Positions 16,037 to 25,784 of a stretch of DNA of 64,000 nt are shown in pieces (the stretch's first letter is position 1; the number at the start of each line of letters is the position of its first letter). The DNA lies in the NCBI RefSeq assembly GCF_003431825.1, contig NZ_CP020083.1:3200501-3264500 (forward strand), in the 5' to 3' direction. The notes below the pieces were generated by a model, which saw nothing but the letters and a program-made list of their open reading frames with translations, was not told where the DNA came from and did no database searches. A program made the translations under genes and the position numbers. The DNA is from Blastomonas fulva. GTDB taxonomy: Bacteria > Pseudomonadota > Alphaproteobacteria > Sphingomonadales > Sphingomonadaceae.

Positions 16037-19000
16037 ATGGACAGCATCAGCAGGATTTTGGCTGCGGCAGGCCCGCTGACGCTGGCGGGCGTGGCACCCG
16101 GCGCGCTGCCGCTGCTGCTTGCCGATCTGGCCCGCGCCACCGCTGGCCGAAAGTCGGGTGGCCGCGTGGTCTTCATCGCCCCCGACGATGCGATGATGCA
16201 CGCGGTTGCCGAGACCGCCCCCTTCTATGCGCCCGATCTCGAGACAATCGAGTTCCCCGCCTGGGACTGTCTGCCCTATGACCGCGCGTCACCCTCGCTG
16301 GCGATCACGGCGCGGCGGCTGAAGGCGCTGTGGACGCTGCAGCAGCCCGCAGGCGGCCCGCAGCTGCTGGTGACCACGGTCAACGCCGTTGCCCAGCGCA
16401 CTCTGACGCGTTTTCGTATTCGCCAGATCGGTGCCGAGCTCAAGCCCGGCATGGTCGTCGAGCGCGAGGCGCTGATCGCCAAGCTTGTCCGCCAGGGTTA
16501 CGCGCGCACCGACACCGTTGCCGATTCCGGCGAGTTCGCGGTGCGCGGCAACCTCATCGATATCTTCCCCGCCGGGATGGACAGCGGCCTGAGGCTCGAT
16601 TTCTTCGGCGACGAGCTCGATTCGATGCGCGCCTTCGATCCGGGCACCCAGCGCTCGACCGAGCGGGTCGAGCGGCACATCCTGCTCCCGGCCTCCGAAG
16701 TGCTGCTCGATGCCGACAGCATCAAGCGCTTCCGCAGCGCCTATCGCGAGACGTTCGGCGCGGGCGCGACGGGTGATCCGCTCTACCAGGCGATCAGCGA
16801 CGGCAGGCGTCTGGCGGGGATGGAGCACTGGCTCCCGATGATCGAGGAGCGGCTCGATACGCTGTTCGATCATCTCGAAGACAATGACCTCGTGCTGCGC
16901 GATGCCGGCGCCGATGCCGCCGCCGACCAGCGTTTCGAGAGCATCACCGACTACCACGCCAACCGCACCCGCGGGAACGAGGACAAGACCGGCAGCTATC
17001 GCCCGCTCAAGCCCTCTGCTCTCTATCTGATCCCCAAGGAATGGCGCGCGCTGCAGGCAGACACGCCGGTGCACCTCGTCAGCGGCCATGACGAGCCGGA
17101 ATCGGCGAGCGTGCTGGGCCTGGGCTATCGCGCGGCGCGCGACTTCGGTGCGGAACGGGCGCGCGGCGACAATGTCTACACCGCGGCTGCCGAGCATATC
17201 GATTCGCTGCGCGCGGCCGACAAGGGCGCGATCATCGCGAGCTATTCGGAAGGCTCGCGCAGCCGTCTGCTCGGGTTGCTCAAGGACCACGGGCTCGCGC
17301 GCATGGCGCTGGCCGGCAGCTGGCAGGAGGCGCTGGGCCAGGCTGCAACCGGCATGGCCGCGATGGTCGTGCTGCCGCAGGATCACGGCTTTGCCACCGA
17401 TCGCTACGAGCTCCTGTCCGAACAGGACCTGCTCGGCGACCGGCTGGTGCGTCGGCGCAAGAAGCGCAAGTCCGCCGACGCTTTCCTCGCCGAGCTGCAG
17501 TCGCTGTCGGCAGGCGATCTGGTCGTGCATATCGATCACGGCATCGGCCGCTATGAGGGCTTGGTCTCGATCCCCGTCGGCAAGAGCCCGCACGACTGCG
17601 TCTGGCTGACCTATTCGGGTGGCGACAAGCTCTATGTTCCGGTCGAGAACATCGACGTGCTCACCCGCTATGGCTCGGAGAGCGACGGCGTTCCACTCGA
17701 CAGATTGGGCGGCGAGGCCTGGCAGCGCAGGCGGGCCAAGCTCAAGGAACGCATCCAGGCGATCGCCGGTGAGCTGATGAAGACCGCAGCGGAGCGCGCG
17801 CTGCGCACCGCCGATGTCGCCGAGATCGATCCGGGGACCTATGCCAGCTTCGTCGACCGTTTCCCGTACGAGGAGACCGAGGACCAGGAGCGAGTCATCG
17901 CCGAGGTGCTCGAGGATCTGGCCTCGGGCAAGCCGATGGACCGGCTGGTGTGCGGCGATGTCGGGTTCGGCAAGACCGAGGTCGCGATGCGCGCCGCGTT
18001 TGCTGCGGCGATGGCGGGGATGCAGGTCGCGATCATCGCTCCCACCACTTTGCTTGCCCGCCAGCACTACACCAACTTTGTGGAGCGCTTTCAAAATTTC
18101 CCGCTGATCATCGGCCGCCTGTCGCGGCTGGTGACCGCGGGCGAGGCCAAGACGACGCGCGAAGGGCTGGCTGCTGGCACCACCGACATCGTCATCGGCA
18201 CGCATGCGCTGCTCGCCAAGTCGGTCGAGTTCAAGCGGCTGGGGCTGGTGATCATCGATGAGGAACAGCGCTTTGGCGTGGTCCACAAGGAGCGGCTGAA
18301 GTCGTTGAAGGCCAATGTTCATGTGCTGACGCTCACCGCCACGCCGATCCCGCGCACGCTGCAGATGGCGATGAGCGGCCTGCGCGAGCTCTCGGTGATC
18401 CAGACCCCGCCGGTCGACCGCCTCGCGGTGCGCACTTACGTGATGCCCTGGGACCCGGTGGTGATCCGCGAGGCACTGCTGCGCGAACATTATCGCGGCG
18501 GGCAATCCTATTTCGTCGCTCCCCGGATCAGCGATCTCGACAAACTGGGCGAGTTCATCCGCGAGCAGGTCCCCGAAATCCGCCACATCATGGCGCATGG
18601 TCAGATGGCACCGTCTGAGGTCGAGGAGCGGATGAGCGCGTTCTACGACCGCAAGTACGATGTGCTTCTGTCGACCACGATCGTCGAATCCGGGCTCGAT
18701 ATCCCCAGCGCCAACACGCTGATCATTCACCGCGCCGACACCTTTGGCCTCGCCCAGCTCTACCAGCTGCGCGGGCGCGTGGGCCGGTCGAAGACACGCG
18801 CATATGCCTACATGACAACGCCGGAGAACCGGGTGCTCACCGAGACCGCGGAAAAGCGGCTCAAGGTGCTCGGCGATCTCGATACTCTGGGCGCGGGCTT
18901 CCAGCTCGCCAGCCATGACCTCGACATCCGCGGCGCGGGCAATCTGGTCGGCGACGAGCAGTCCGGGCATATTCGCGAGGTCGGGTTCGAGCTTTATCAG

Positions 19001-19534
19001 TCGATGCTCGAAGAGGCGATCATCGAGGCCAAGGCGGGCGGCTTCGCGCTCGACCTGCCGCGCCAGAAGTTTTCGCCGCAGATCACCGTCGACGCCCCGA
19101 TTCTAATCCCGGAGGATTATGTCCCCGATCTGGCGGTGCGCATGGCGCTTTATCGACGGATGAACGACCTCAGCAGCGGCGCCGAGATCGAATCCTTCGC
19201 CGCCGAGATGATCGACCGCTTCGGCGCGCTGCCCGAGGCGACGACCAATCTGATCAAGCTGATTGAGATCAAGCAGAACTGCATCACCGCCTGTGTCTCC
19301 AAGATCGATGTGGGCGCGCGCGGCGCGCTGGTCAGCTTCCACAACGACAGCTTCCCCGACGTACCGGGGCTGTTGGCCTATGTGGAACGGCTGAACGGCG
19401 TCGCCAAGCTGCGGCCGGACCAGAAATTGATGATCCAACGGGTATGGGGCGATCCGGCGACGAGAATCAACGGATTGGTGCAGCTTTCCAAGGGCTTGGC
19501 GGGGATCGTGAAGAAGAAGGCTAAGGCGGGCTAA
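16037..19534 (+). CDS. mfd: Transcription-repair coupling factor Mfd
   Basis: A 1165-residue protein that removes RNA polymerase stalled at lesions and recruits UvrA. Visible parts: UvrB-like N-terminal region (about 20-340), the RNA-polymerase-interacting domain beginning [17 protein letters not shown], the RecG-like translocase with Walker [19 protein letters not shown] box as [32 protein letters not shown] and QLRGRVGRS, and the C-terminal TRCF domain (about 1020-1130). Length is typical. The stop codon overlaps by four bases with the stop of the convergent EAL gene. Confidence 0.97.
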   Translation: MDSISRILAAAGPLTLAGVAPGALPLLLADLARATAGRKSGGRVVFIAPDDAMMHAVAETAPFYAPDLETIEFPAWDCLPYDRASPSLAITARRLKALWTLQQPAGGPQLLVTTVNAVAQRTLTRFRIRQIGAELKPGMVVEREALIAKLVRQGYARTDTVADSGEFAVRGNLIDIFPAGMDSGLRLDFFGDELDSMRAFDPGTQRSTERVERHILLPASEVLLDADSIKRFRSAYRETFGAGATGDPLYQAISDGRRLAGMEHWLPMIEERLDTLFDHLEDNDLVLRDAGADAAADQRFESITDYHANRTRGNEDKTGSYRPLKPSALYLIPKEWRALQADTPVHLVSGHDEPESASVLGLGYRAARDFGAERARGDNVYTAAAEHIDSLRAADKGAIIASYSEGSRSRLLGLLKDHGLARMALAGSWQEALGQAATGMAAMVVLPQDHGFATDRYELLSEQDLLGDRLVRRRKKRKSADAFLAELQSLSAGDLVVHIDHGIGRYEGLVSIPVGKSPHDCVWLTYSGGDKLYVPVENIDVLTRYGSESDGVPLDRLGGEAWQRRRAKLKERIQAIAGELMKTAAERALRTADVAEIDPGTYASFVDRFPYEETEDQERVIAEVLEDLASGKPMDRLVCGDVGFGKTEVAMRAAFAAAMAGMQVAIIAPTTLLARQHYTNFVERFQNFPLIIGRLSRLVTAGEAKTTREGLAAGTTDIVIGTHALLAKSVEFKRLGLVIIDEEQRFGVVHKERLKSLKANVHVLTLTATPIPRTLQMAMSGLRELSVIQTPPVDRLAVRTYVMPWDPVVIREALLREHYRGGQSYFVAPRISDLDKLGEFIREQVPEIRHIMAHGQMAPSEVEERMSAFYDRKYDVLLSTTIVESGLDIPSANTLIIHRADTFGLAQLYQLRGRVGRSKTRAYAYMTTPENRVLTETAEKRLKVLGDLDTLGAGFQLASHDLDIRGAGNLVGDEQSGHIREVGFELYQSMLEEAIIEAKAGGFALDLPRQKFSPQITVDAPILIPEDYVPDLAVRMALYRRMNDLSSGAEIESFAAEMIDRFGALPEATTNLIKLIEIKQNCITACVSKIDVGARGALVSFHNDSFPDVPGLLAYVERLNGVAKLRPDQKLMIQRVWGDPATRINGLVQLSKGLAGIVKKKAKAG

Positions 19535-21165
19535 GTCCTCTCCCCTTCAAGGGAGAGAGCAGCAGTAGCAAATTCCGCGAAAACTTCCGCCTCCATAGCC
19601 TTGCCTCGCAGGAAGCCCTGGAAATAGTCGCAGCCTTCCTCGCGCAGCGCTTCAAGCTGCGCCTCGCTCTCGACCCCTTCTGCGATAACCTTGAGGTCGA
19701 GCGCCTTGGCCATGGCGACGATAGAGCGCACGATTATCCGGTCGGCTTCCGCGCCGCCGATGTCGCGGGTCATCGCATGATCGAGCTTGAGATAATCGAG
19801 CGGCAGCCGCTTGAGATACAGCAGGCTGGAATAGCCGGTGCCGAAATCGTCGACCGCGATCCTTACCCCTGCCTCGCGCAAGGTGGCAAAGCGCGCGGCC
19901 GCGCGCTTGAGATCGGGGATCAGCGCGGATTCGGTCATCTCCAGCGTCAGCCGCTGCGTGTCGAAACCTGATGCGGCGATCATCTTGAGTTCGCGCTGGG
20001 CAAAGCCTTTCTCGCCGAGATCTTCTGCGGTGACGTTGAGCGAGATGCGCAGGTTTGCCAGCGGCCCGGTCCAGCCCGCTGCCTGTTCCATCGCGCGCTT
20101 CCGGATATGCCGCGAGAGCGCCCGGGTGAAATCGGCCTTGTCCGCAATGGCAAACAGCGTGCCTGCGCCAATCTCGCCATGCAGCGGATGCTGCCAGCGT
20201 GCCAGCGCCTCGGCGCCGGTGATAGCCCCGTCCTCGACTGCAAATTGAGGCTGGAACAGAACCGTGATCTCGTCCTGCTCAATGGCGCGGACGATGTCCT
20301 GCTCGAGCCGGTATCCGCTTTGTGGTGCGTTGTCGGACTGGCGGTCGGCCCAACGTACCGGTTCGGCGGCGCTTTCGCGCGCCGCTGCCAGCCCTGCAGA
20401 CAGCCGGTCCAGCAGCGAAAGTGGGCTTTCATCGGCCCGGCCCAGCGCCAGCGCAGCGCGCGCAGTCAACCGCAAGCGGTGCCCCCCGGCATCCAGCGGC
20501 TCGGAGATCACCCGCAGCAGCCGCTCGGCCATCACCTGCCAGCCGACCCGTTCCTCGGGCATCACATGCGCCAGCAGATAGTCTCCGCCAGACAGCCGCA
20601 TGGTAAGCGCAGCCCCGCCCGACAGGCGGGCGTTCTGCCGGGTGAGGCGCTGGCCGATGGTCTCCAGCGCCGCATCGCCCACCGCCGCTCCATAGGTCGC
20701 ATTGATCGCCGACATCCGCCGCAGGCCGATCAACATCGCGTGCAGCCTGCCATCGGCTGTCCGAGCCAGCGCTGCCAGCTGTCCGTGCAGATCGCGCTGC
20801 ATGTCAGCGCCACCGATCAATTGCGAGCGGATCAGCGCCAGCTGCAGTGCCAATGCTGCGGGCGCAAACGGGGTGACCAGGCTATGGGTGATGCCGGGTG
20901 CGGCCTGTGCCAGTACACCTGCGTGACCGGCATCGCACAACAGCATCGCCAGCCCGCCCGGCGCTGCCACGGCATCCGGCAGCCGCGCCTCGCCCTGCCC
21001 GCGAATATCGATGATGATCAGGTCGGCCTCTGCCGTGCCCGATGGCTCGAATCCCGCAGCCTCCAGCGCAGCCGCCAGCTGCGGATCGGCGGCGGCCGAT
21101 CCGGTCATGCACCAGCTTGGCCGGTGTCGCTGTTCGGCGATGCTGCTCAGAATTCGAACCCCCAA
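19531..21165 (-). CDS. EAL domain c-di-GMP phosphodiesterase with degenerate GGDEF domain
   Basis: A 544-residue soluble protein. An N-terminal receiver-like or flavodoxin-like domain (about 15-125) is followed by a GGDEF domain whose signature reads SGGDYLL, so cyclase activity is probably lost, and by an EAL domain that looks active: EALARWQHP, SLNVTAEDL, LEMTES, DDFGTGYSSL, KLD, AEGVES and YFQGF are all present. It should hydrolyse c-di-GMP. The start is uncertain: TTG at 21165 is kept because an ATG at 21108 falls inside what looks like the first beta strand (PSWCMTGS); neither has a good ribosome site. The C-terminal LSLEGERT is encoded by a palindromic repeat. Confidence 0.88.
   Translation of the reverse strand: MGVRILSSIAEQRHRPSWCMTGSAAADPQLAAALEAAGFEPSGTAEADLIIIDIRGQGEARLPDAVAAPGGLAMLLCDAGHAGVLAQAAPGITHSLVTPFAPAALALQLALIRSQLIGGADMQRDLHGQLAALARTADGRLHAMLIGLRRMSAINATYGAAVGDAALETIGQRLTRQNARLSGGAALTMRLSGGDYLLAHVMPEERVGWQVMAERLLRVISEPLDAGGHRLRLTARAALALGRADESPLSLLDRLSAGLAAARESAAEPVRWADRQSDNAPQSGYRLEQDIVRAIEQDEITVLFQPQFAVEDGAITGAEALARWQHPLHGEIGAGTLFAIADKADFTRALSRHIRKRAMEQAAGWTGPLANLRISLNVTAEDLGEKGFAQRELKMIAASGFDTQRLTLEMTESALIPDLKRAAARFATLREAGVRIAVDDFGTGYSSLLYLKRLPLDYLKLDHAMTRDIGGAEADRIIVRSIVAMAKALDLKVIAEGVESEAQLEALREEGCDYFQGFLRGKAMEAEVFAEFATAALSLEGERT
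19538..19557. repeat. CTCTCCC...GGGAGAG palindrome inside the 3' end of the EAL gene
   Basis: Seven-base perfect arms (CTCTCCC / GGGAGAG) around CTTCAA, placed 4 bases after the mfd stop and inside the last codons of the convergent EAL gene. It has the same core as the repeat after rplY. It may serve as the mfd terminator. Confidence 0.55.
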
Positions 21166-21295
21166 TGCGCAGGAAAGGCCCCTCGCCCCCGGCCTGATGT
21201 GCCTTTGTGGGGCGCTCGTGGCCGCGTCAAGAATGATTGGCGCATTAGCACGGATCAGTTAAGACCCGGTGCATTCACCCATGAAGGCGCCCTGT

Positions 21296-22084
21296 ATGCC
21301 GACCTCGGTTCTCGAACGCAAAATCGCGCTGGCCGTCTCCCCCACCGAACGCGCCCGCAAAGCCGCGCGCGAGGTGCAGGCCGCGCATGAATGGGTCGCA
21401 CTCGAGGAAGCGGACATCGTCGTCGTCATGGGCGGCGACGGATTCATGCTGCAGACGCTCCACCAGATGCTCGAACGCGGCAAGATCGTGCCCGTCTACG
21501 GCCTCAACCTGGGCACGGTGGGCTTTCTGATGAACCTGTGGCGCAGCGGCGACAGCATCGTGCGCAGACTGGAACAGGCGCAATCCTATGAGGTGCTGCC
21601 GCTGTCGATGACCGCGACCACCATGGCGGGCGAGCGGGTCACCTATCCTGCGATCAACGAGGTCTCGCTGCTGCGCGAAACGCGCCAGACCGCCAAGATC
21701 GAGGTCAGCGTCAACAATGCCGTACGAATCAGCGAGCTGGTCTGCGATGGCGTGCTGGTGGCAACACCCGCAGGGTCGACCGCGTACAACCTGTCCGCCA
21801 ACGGCCCGATCCTGCCGCTGGGCTGCGGCATGCTGGCGCTGACCCCGATCAGCCCGTTCCGCCCGCGCCGCTGGAAGGGAGCGTTGCTGCCTGATTCCTC
21901 CAGGATATCGCTGCGCGTGCTCGAGCCCTCCAAACGCCCGGTCAGCGCGGTCGCAGACCAGCGCGAGGTGCGCGACATTCGCGACATCCAGATCGCCATC
22001 GACCCCAACCGCCGCCTGTCGCTGATGTTCGATCCGGGCCACAGCCTGGACGACCGGATATCGGCGGAACAATTTATCGTGTGA
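21296..22084 (+). CDS. nadK: NAD kinase
   Basis: A protein of about 262 residues that phosphorylates NAD to NADP. The signature GGDG appears in VVMGGDGFML, followed by GLNLGTVGFLMN, the NE/D motif (AINEVSL) and the GSTAYNLSANGPI block with the TPAGST substrate loop. The start is one of several: ATG at 21296 has AAGG 8 bases before it and opens MPTSVLERKIALAVSP, matching the family's first strand; ATG at 21281 or GTG at 21269 would add five or nine residues. Divergent from the EAL gene across about 130 bases. Confidence 0.93.
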   Translation: MPTSVLERKIALAVSPTERARKAAREVQAAHEWVALEEADIVVVMGGDGFMLQTLHQMLERGKIVPVYGLNLGTVGFLMNLWRSGDSIVRRLEQAQSYEVLPLSMTATTMAGERVTYPAINEVSLLRETRQTAKIEVSVNNAVRISELVCDGVLVATPAGSTAYNLSANGPILPLGCGMLALTPISPFRPRRWKGALLPDSSRISLRVLEPSKRPVSAVADQREVRDIRDIQIAIDPNRRLSLMFDPGHSLDDRISAEQFIV

Positions 22085-22100
22085 TGTGGCACGCAGACGC

Positions 22101-22130
22101 TTGCCAAACCAAAAAACCCGGTGCTATAGG
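22101..22130 (+). promoter_or_regulatory. Probable sigma-70 promoter of tRNA-Asn
   Basis: TTGCCA (22101-22106), 18 bases, TATAGG (22125-22130), about 48 bases before the tRNA. The same TATAGG -10 element precedes rplY and tRNA-Lys in this window. Confidence 0.55.
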
Positions 22131-22177
22131 CGCGCTTCTTCTGGAGAACACAGTGTCTTTAGAGGGATAGAGGGCAT

Positions 22178-22252
22178 TCCCCGATAGCTCAGCGGTAGAG
22201 TAGGTGACTGTTAATCACTTGGCCGTAGGTTCGAATCCTACTCGGGGAGCCA
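22178..22252 (+). tRNA. tRNA-Asn (anticodon GTT)
   Basis: A 75-base cloverleaf: acceptor TCCCCGA pairs with TCGGGGA, D-arm AGCTCAGCGGTAGAG, anticodon loop CTGTTAA with GTT at 22210-22212, T-arm containing GGTTCGAATCC, discriminator G and an encoded CCA (22250-22252). It stands alone between nadK and secA; the 283 bases after it contain no gene I can support. Confidence 0.97.
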
Positions 22253-22484
22253 GCCTTTCTAAGTCCTTGCCCCGGCAGCAATTGCCCCGGGTGTAGCAAG
22301 GCACAGTGCGAACAGCATCCGATCACTGCAGGGGTCACTGGCATTGCCAGCAAGCGCACCTCAGTGCAAAAATCTCTGATATCATACCGGCTGCTATGCC
22401 ACTTTTCGACGAGCGTGTTCCGGCGTTCATGCCGACAGTGTTCGTCAGATGACTGATGGTGCCACCTGGCGCGCTTGCAAGGCA

Positions 22485-22515
22485 CCCTGACGCCGGGGTT
22501 ATTCCGACGCCAGGG
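22485..22515. terminator. Hairpin downstream of secA
   Basis: CCCTGACGCCGG and CCGACGCCAGGG form a 12-base stem with two mismatches around a 7-base loop, starting 21 bases after the secA stop (minus strand). No T-run follows. It is the only structure I see in the 22253-22535 gap. Confidence 0.4.
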
Positions 22516-22535
22516 CGCATCCCATCATAAAAAGC

Positions 22536-25259
22536 TCAAGCCGCTTTGCCGTGGCAGTGCTTGTACTTGCGGCCCGATCCGCATGGGCACGGGGCGTTGC
22601 GGCTGATTTCGCCCGAGAACAGCTCTTCCGACGCCTCGGGCATCGGGGACTGGCGCGGGGGCAGCGTGGCTGCGACCGTGCCCAGCGTGCCGCCGTCGAT
22701 GTCCGCGCTGTTGTCCTCACCGGTGAACGGATCGAAGTGCGTGGTCAGGAAGTCGGGCAATTCGGGCAGCGAGGGCACTTCGGGCTCGCGGATTTCCAGG
22801 CTCATGATCGTGCCGGTAACGTCCTCGCGGATCACCTCGAGCATGCGTTCGAACAGGCCGAACGCCTCGCGCTTGTACTCGTTGATCGGCGTCTTCTGGG
22901 CGTAGGCGCGCAGGAACACGACCTGGCGTAGCGCGTCGAGCGTCGCCAGATGCTCCTTCCAGTGGTGGTCCAGGCTCTGCAGCAGAACCGACTTCTCGAT
23001 CGAACGCCACATGCCCTCTTCGACCTGGGTGGCCTTTTCGTTGACCTTGGCCTCGGCCATCTCGCGGATGCGTTCCTCGATCATGTCGGGTTCGATCACG
23101 TCTTCCTGCAGCCAGGCATCGATATCGGGCTCGATTCCCAGCACCTCGGACACGCGCGCCTTCAGGCCGGGCACGTTCCACTGTTCGGGATAGGTTCCCG
23201 GAGGACACGCTTCGCCGACGATCGCATTGACCGTGTCGTTGCGCATGTCGAGCACGACATCGTCGACGGCATCGGCATCCATGATCTCGGCGCGCTGCTC
23301 GTAGATCACCTTGCGCTGGTCGTTCATCACGTCATCATATTCGACGACCTGCTTGCGGATGTCGTAATTGCGCGCCTCGACCTTCTTCTGCGCAGTCTCG
23401 ATCGCCTTCGACAACCACTTCGATCCGATCGCCTCGCCATCGGCGAGGTTGTTCTTCATCATGCGCGAGAATAGGGTATCGGGGCCGAAGATGCGCAGCA
23501 GATCGTCCTCGAGGCACAGATAGAAGCGCGACAGGCCGGGGTCACCCTGACGACCCGAACGTCCGCGCAACTGGTTGTCGATGCGGCGGCTTTCGTGGCG
23601 CTCGGTGCCCAGCACGAACAGCCCGCCGGCTTCCAGCACCTTGGCCTTCTCGGCGGCAACCTCTGCCTTGATCGCTGCGATCGCGGCATCGCGTTCGGGA
23701 CCTTCGGGCATGTCGCGCAGTTCGTCATCGACGCGGTATTCGACATTGCCGCCCAGCTGGATGTCGGTGCCACGGCCCGCCATGTTGGTGGCGATGGTCA
23801 CCGCGCCCATGCGTCCGGCCTGCGCGACGATCCGCGCTTCCTGCTCGTGGAAGCGCGCGTTGAGTACGCTGTGCGGCACGCCTTCCTTGTTGAGATATTC
23901 GGACAAAAGCTCGGACTTCTCGATCGACACCGTGCCCACCAGCACCGGCTGACCGATCAGGTTCTTTTCGCGGATGCCCTTGGCGATCGCCTGGAACTTG
24001 TCGGCGGTGTTCTTGTAGAACTCGTCTTCCTCGTCGATGCGGCGGATCGGGTTGTTGGTCGGGATGGTGACCACGTTCATCTTGTAGATGTCGAAGAACT
24101 CGGCCGCTTCGGTCGCCGCGGTGCCGGTCATGCCCGACAGTTTGGGATACATGCGGAAATAGTTCTGGAAAGTGATCGAGGCCAAAGTCTGGTTCTCGGG
24201 CTTGATCTGGACGCGTTCCTTCGCCTCGACCGCCTGGTGCAGGCCGTTCGACCAGCGACGGCCATCCATCATGCGTCCGGTGAACTCGTCGATGATGACG
24301 ATCTGGTCGTCCTTGACGATGTAATCGATGTCGCGCTTGAACATCACATTGGCCTTGAGCGCCTGGTCAAGGTGATGGACGATCTGGGTGTTCTCGACGT
24401 CGTAGAGGTTGCTGCCCTCGAGCAGGCCAGCCTCTTCGAGCAGCCGCTCGGCCTTCTCGGTGCCGTCCTCGGTGAGGATGACCGAGCGGGCCTTTTCGTC
24501 CTTCTCGTAATCCTTTTCATCGAGCTTGAGCACGATCGCATCGACCGCGATGTACATCTCGGACTTGTCGTCGGTGGGCCCGGAGATGATCAACGGGGTG
24601 CGCGCTTCGTCGATCAGGATCGAATCGACCTCGTCGACCACCGCGAAGTTGTACGGGCGCTGCACCATCTGGCTGCGCTCGTGCTTCATATTGTCGCGCA
24701 GGTAATCGAAGCCAAGCTCGTTGTTGGTCGCATAGGTGATGTCGGCGGCATAGGCCTCGCGCCGCGCCGTTTCGCCCAGATTGGGGACGATCACGCCGGT
24801 GGTCAGACCCAGGAAGCGATAGACCTGGCCCATCCACTCGGCATCGCGCGCGGCGAGGTAATCATTGACGGTGACGACGTGCACGCCCTTGCCCTCGATG
24901 GCATTGAGATAGCAGGCGAGCGTCGCGACCAAGGTCTTGCCCTCGCCGGTGCGCATCTCGGCGATCTCGCCCTTGTGCAGCACGATACCGCCGACCATCT
25001 GCACGTCGAAATGGCGCATGCCCAGCGTGCGGATCGATGCTTCGCGCACCGTCGCAAACGCCTCGGGCAGGATGTCGTCAAGTGTCTCGCCCGCGGCAAG
25101 ACGGTCCCGGAACTTCTGCGTCTGGCCGCGAAGTTCATCGTCGGACATCGGCGAGATCTGGGGCTCGAAGGCGTTGATCTTGTCGACGACCTTGAGCAGG
25201 CCCTTGACGTAGCGGTCGTTGGCGGACCCGAAAAGTGATTTGGCAATGGCGCCGAGCAT
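22536..25259 (-). CDS. secA: Preprotein translocase ATPase SecA
   Basis: A 907-residue motor that pushes unfolded precursors through SecYEG. Visible: Walker [18 protein letters not shown] box ([10 protein letters not shown]), the preprotein cross-linking domain, second nucleotide fold with [15 protein letters not shown] and [12 protein letters not shown], scaffold helix region, and the C-terminal zinc and SecB-binding tail [23 protein letters not shown] at 25259 has AAGGAA about 7 bases upstream and opens [16 protein letters not shown]; a longer open stretch upstream is not SecA. A gene for a small exported protein lies 156 bases upstream in the same direction. Confidence 0.98.
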   Translation of the reverse strand: MLGAIAKSLFGSANDRYVKGLLKVVDKINAFEPQISPMSDDELRGQTQKFRDRLAAGETLDDILPEAFATVREASIRTLGMRHFDVQMVGGIVLHKGEIAEMRTGEGKTLVATLACYLNAIEGKGVHVVTVNDYLAARDAEWMGQVYRFLGLTTGVIVPNLGETARREAYAADITYATNNELGFDYLRDNMKHERSQMVQRPYNFAVVDEVDSILIDEARTPLIISGPTDDKSEMYIAVDAIVLKLDEKDYEKDEKARSVILTEDGTEKAERLLEEAGLLEGSNLYDVENTQIVHHLDQALKANVMFKRDIDYIVKDDQIVIIDEFTGRMMDGRRWSNGLHQAVEAKERVQIKPENQTLASITFQNYFRMYPKLSGMTGTAATEAAEFFDIYKMNVVTIPTNNPIRRIDEEDEFYKNTADKFQAIAKGIREKNLIGQPVLVGTVSIEKSELLSEYLNKEGVPHSVLNARFHEQEARIVAQAGRMGAVTIATNMAGRGTDIQLGGNVEYRVDDELRDMPEGPERDAAIAAIKAEVAAEKAKVLEAGGLFVLGTERHESRRIDNQLRGRSGRQGDPGLSRFYLCLEDDLLRIFGPDTLFSRMMKNNLADGEAIGSKWLSKAIETAQKKVEARNYDIRKQVVEYDDVMNDQRKVIYEQRAEIMDADAVDDVVLDMRNDTVNAIVGEACPPGTYPEQWNVPGLKARVSEVLGIEPDIDAWLQEDVIEPDMIEERIREMAEAKVNEKATQVEEGMWRSIEKSVLLQSLDHHWKEHLATLDALRQVVFLRAYAQKTPINEYKREAFGLFERMLEVIREDVTGTIMSLEIREPEVPSLPELPDFLTTHFDPFTGEDNSADIDGGTLGTVAATLPPRQSPMPEASEELFSGEISRNAPCPCGSGRKYKHCHGKAA

Positions 25260-25415
25260 GGCGGAATTCCTTAAATACGAAGCGATGGGGATTTGCCGAC
25301 ACGCGCGAAAATTGGCGGTACGGCGAGCCTTTGAACAAGGCAGAATGGGGGCGGCGCACCGCAGTGCGCGCATGGGCGGCAGGCGGGCAATGCAGCCGCG
25401 AAACCCGTCAGCGGT

Positions 25416-25694
25416 TTATTGCAGCAGCCTGTCGGACCGGTGAACGGTCAACGCCAGAGCGCGCCGGGTCGGCTTGGGCGCCCAGCGCATCGCAGGCATG
25501 CTGGCTAGCACCAGCGGCAGCGCGACGGCAACGAGCAGAACGGCGGCGATGGCCACATTGGGCCTGACATCATCGGAATTCCAGGCACCGCGCAGCGCGC
25601 CGTCGCCTTCCGCAATCGCAGGTTCTGCCACACGCACGCCGTCCGTGACCGAAAACCCGGTTAGGATGGCCAGCAAGGCAAGAAGCAGCTTCAC
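25416..25694 (-). CDS. Small exported or membrane protein of unknown function upstream of secA
   Basis: A 92-residue product with no recognised domain. It starts with a signal-like segment (MKLLLALLAILTGFSV), has a polar middle (about 17-46) and a second hydrophobic segment (about 47-67, AIAAVLLVAVALPLVLAS), then a basic tail (PKPTRRALAL). It could be a two-pass membrane protein with both ends inside, or an exported protein with a C-terminal anchor. It is transcribed towards secA, 156 bases before it, and follows kefB by 90 bases. The position recalls small secretion-monitor genes before secA in other bacteria, but no known arrest motif is present. Confidence 0.65.
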   Translation of the reverse strand: MKLLLALLAILTGFSVTDGVRVAEPAIAEGDGALRGAWNSDDVRPNVAIAAVLLVAVALPLVLASMPAMRWAPKPTRRALALTVHRSDRLLQ

Positions 25695-25784
25695 GGTACG
25701 ATGATTATCCCTGACGAGCCCAGTACATAGGCATTGGTAGCAGCTTCGTCCAATGTTTTGCTGCGCGGTCGCTGCAGGCCGCCC

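Noticed and set aside
16289..18970. Very long open frame antisense to mfd
   Set aside because: It lies wholly opposite a clear Mfd; such frames arise from GC-rich third positions, and the product is a low-complexity Arg/Ala/Asp/His mix with no family pattern.
22253..22535. A small gene or RNA in the gap between tRNA-Asn and secA
   Set aside because: Open frames there lack ribosome sites and family pattern; only a hairpin near the secA end was supported.
23595..25238. Long open frame antisense to secA
   Set aside because: Same reason: complete overlap with SecA and no protein-like pattern.
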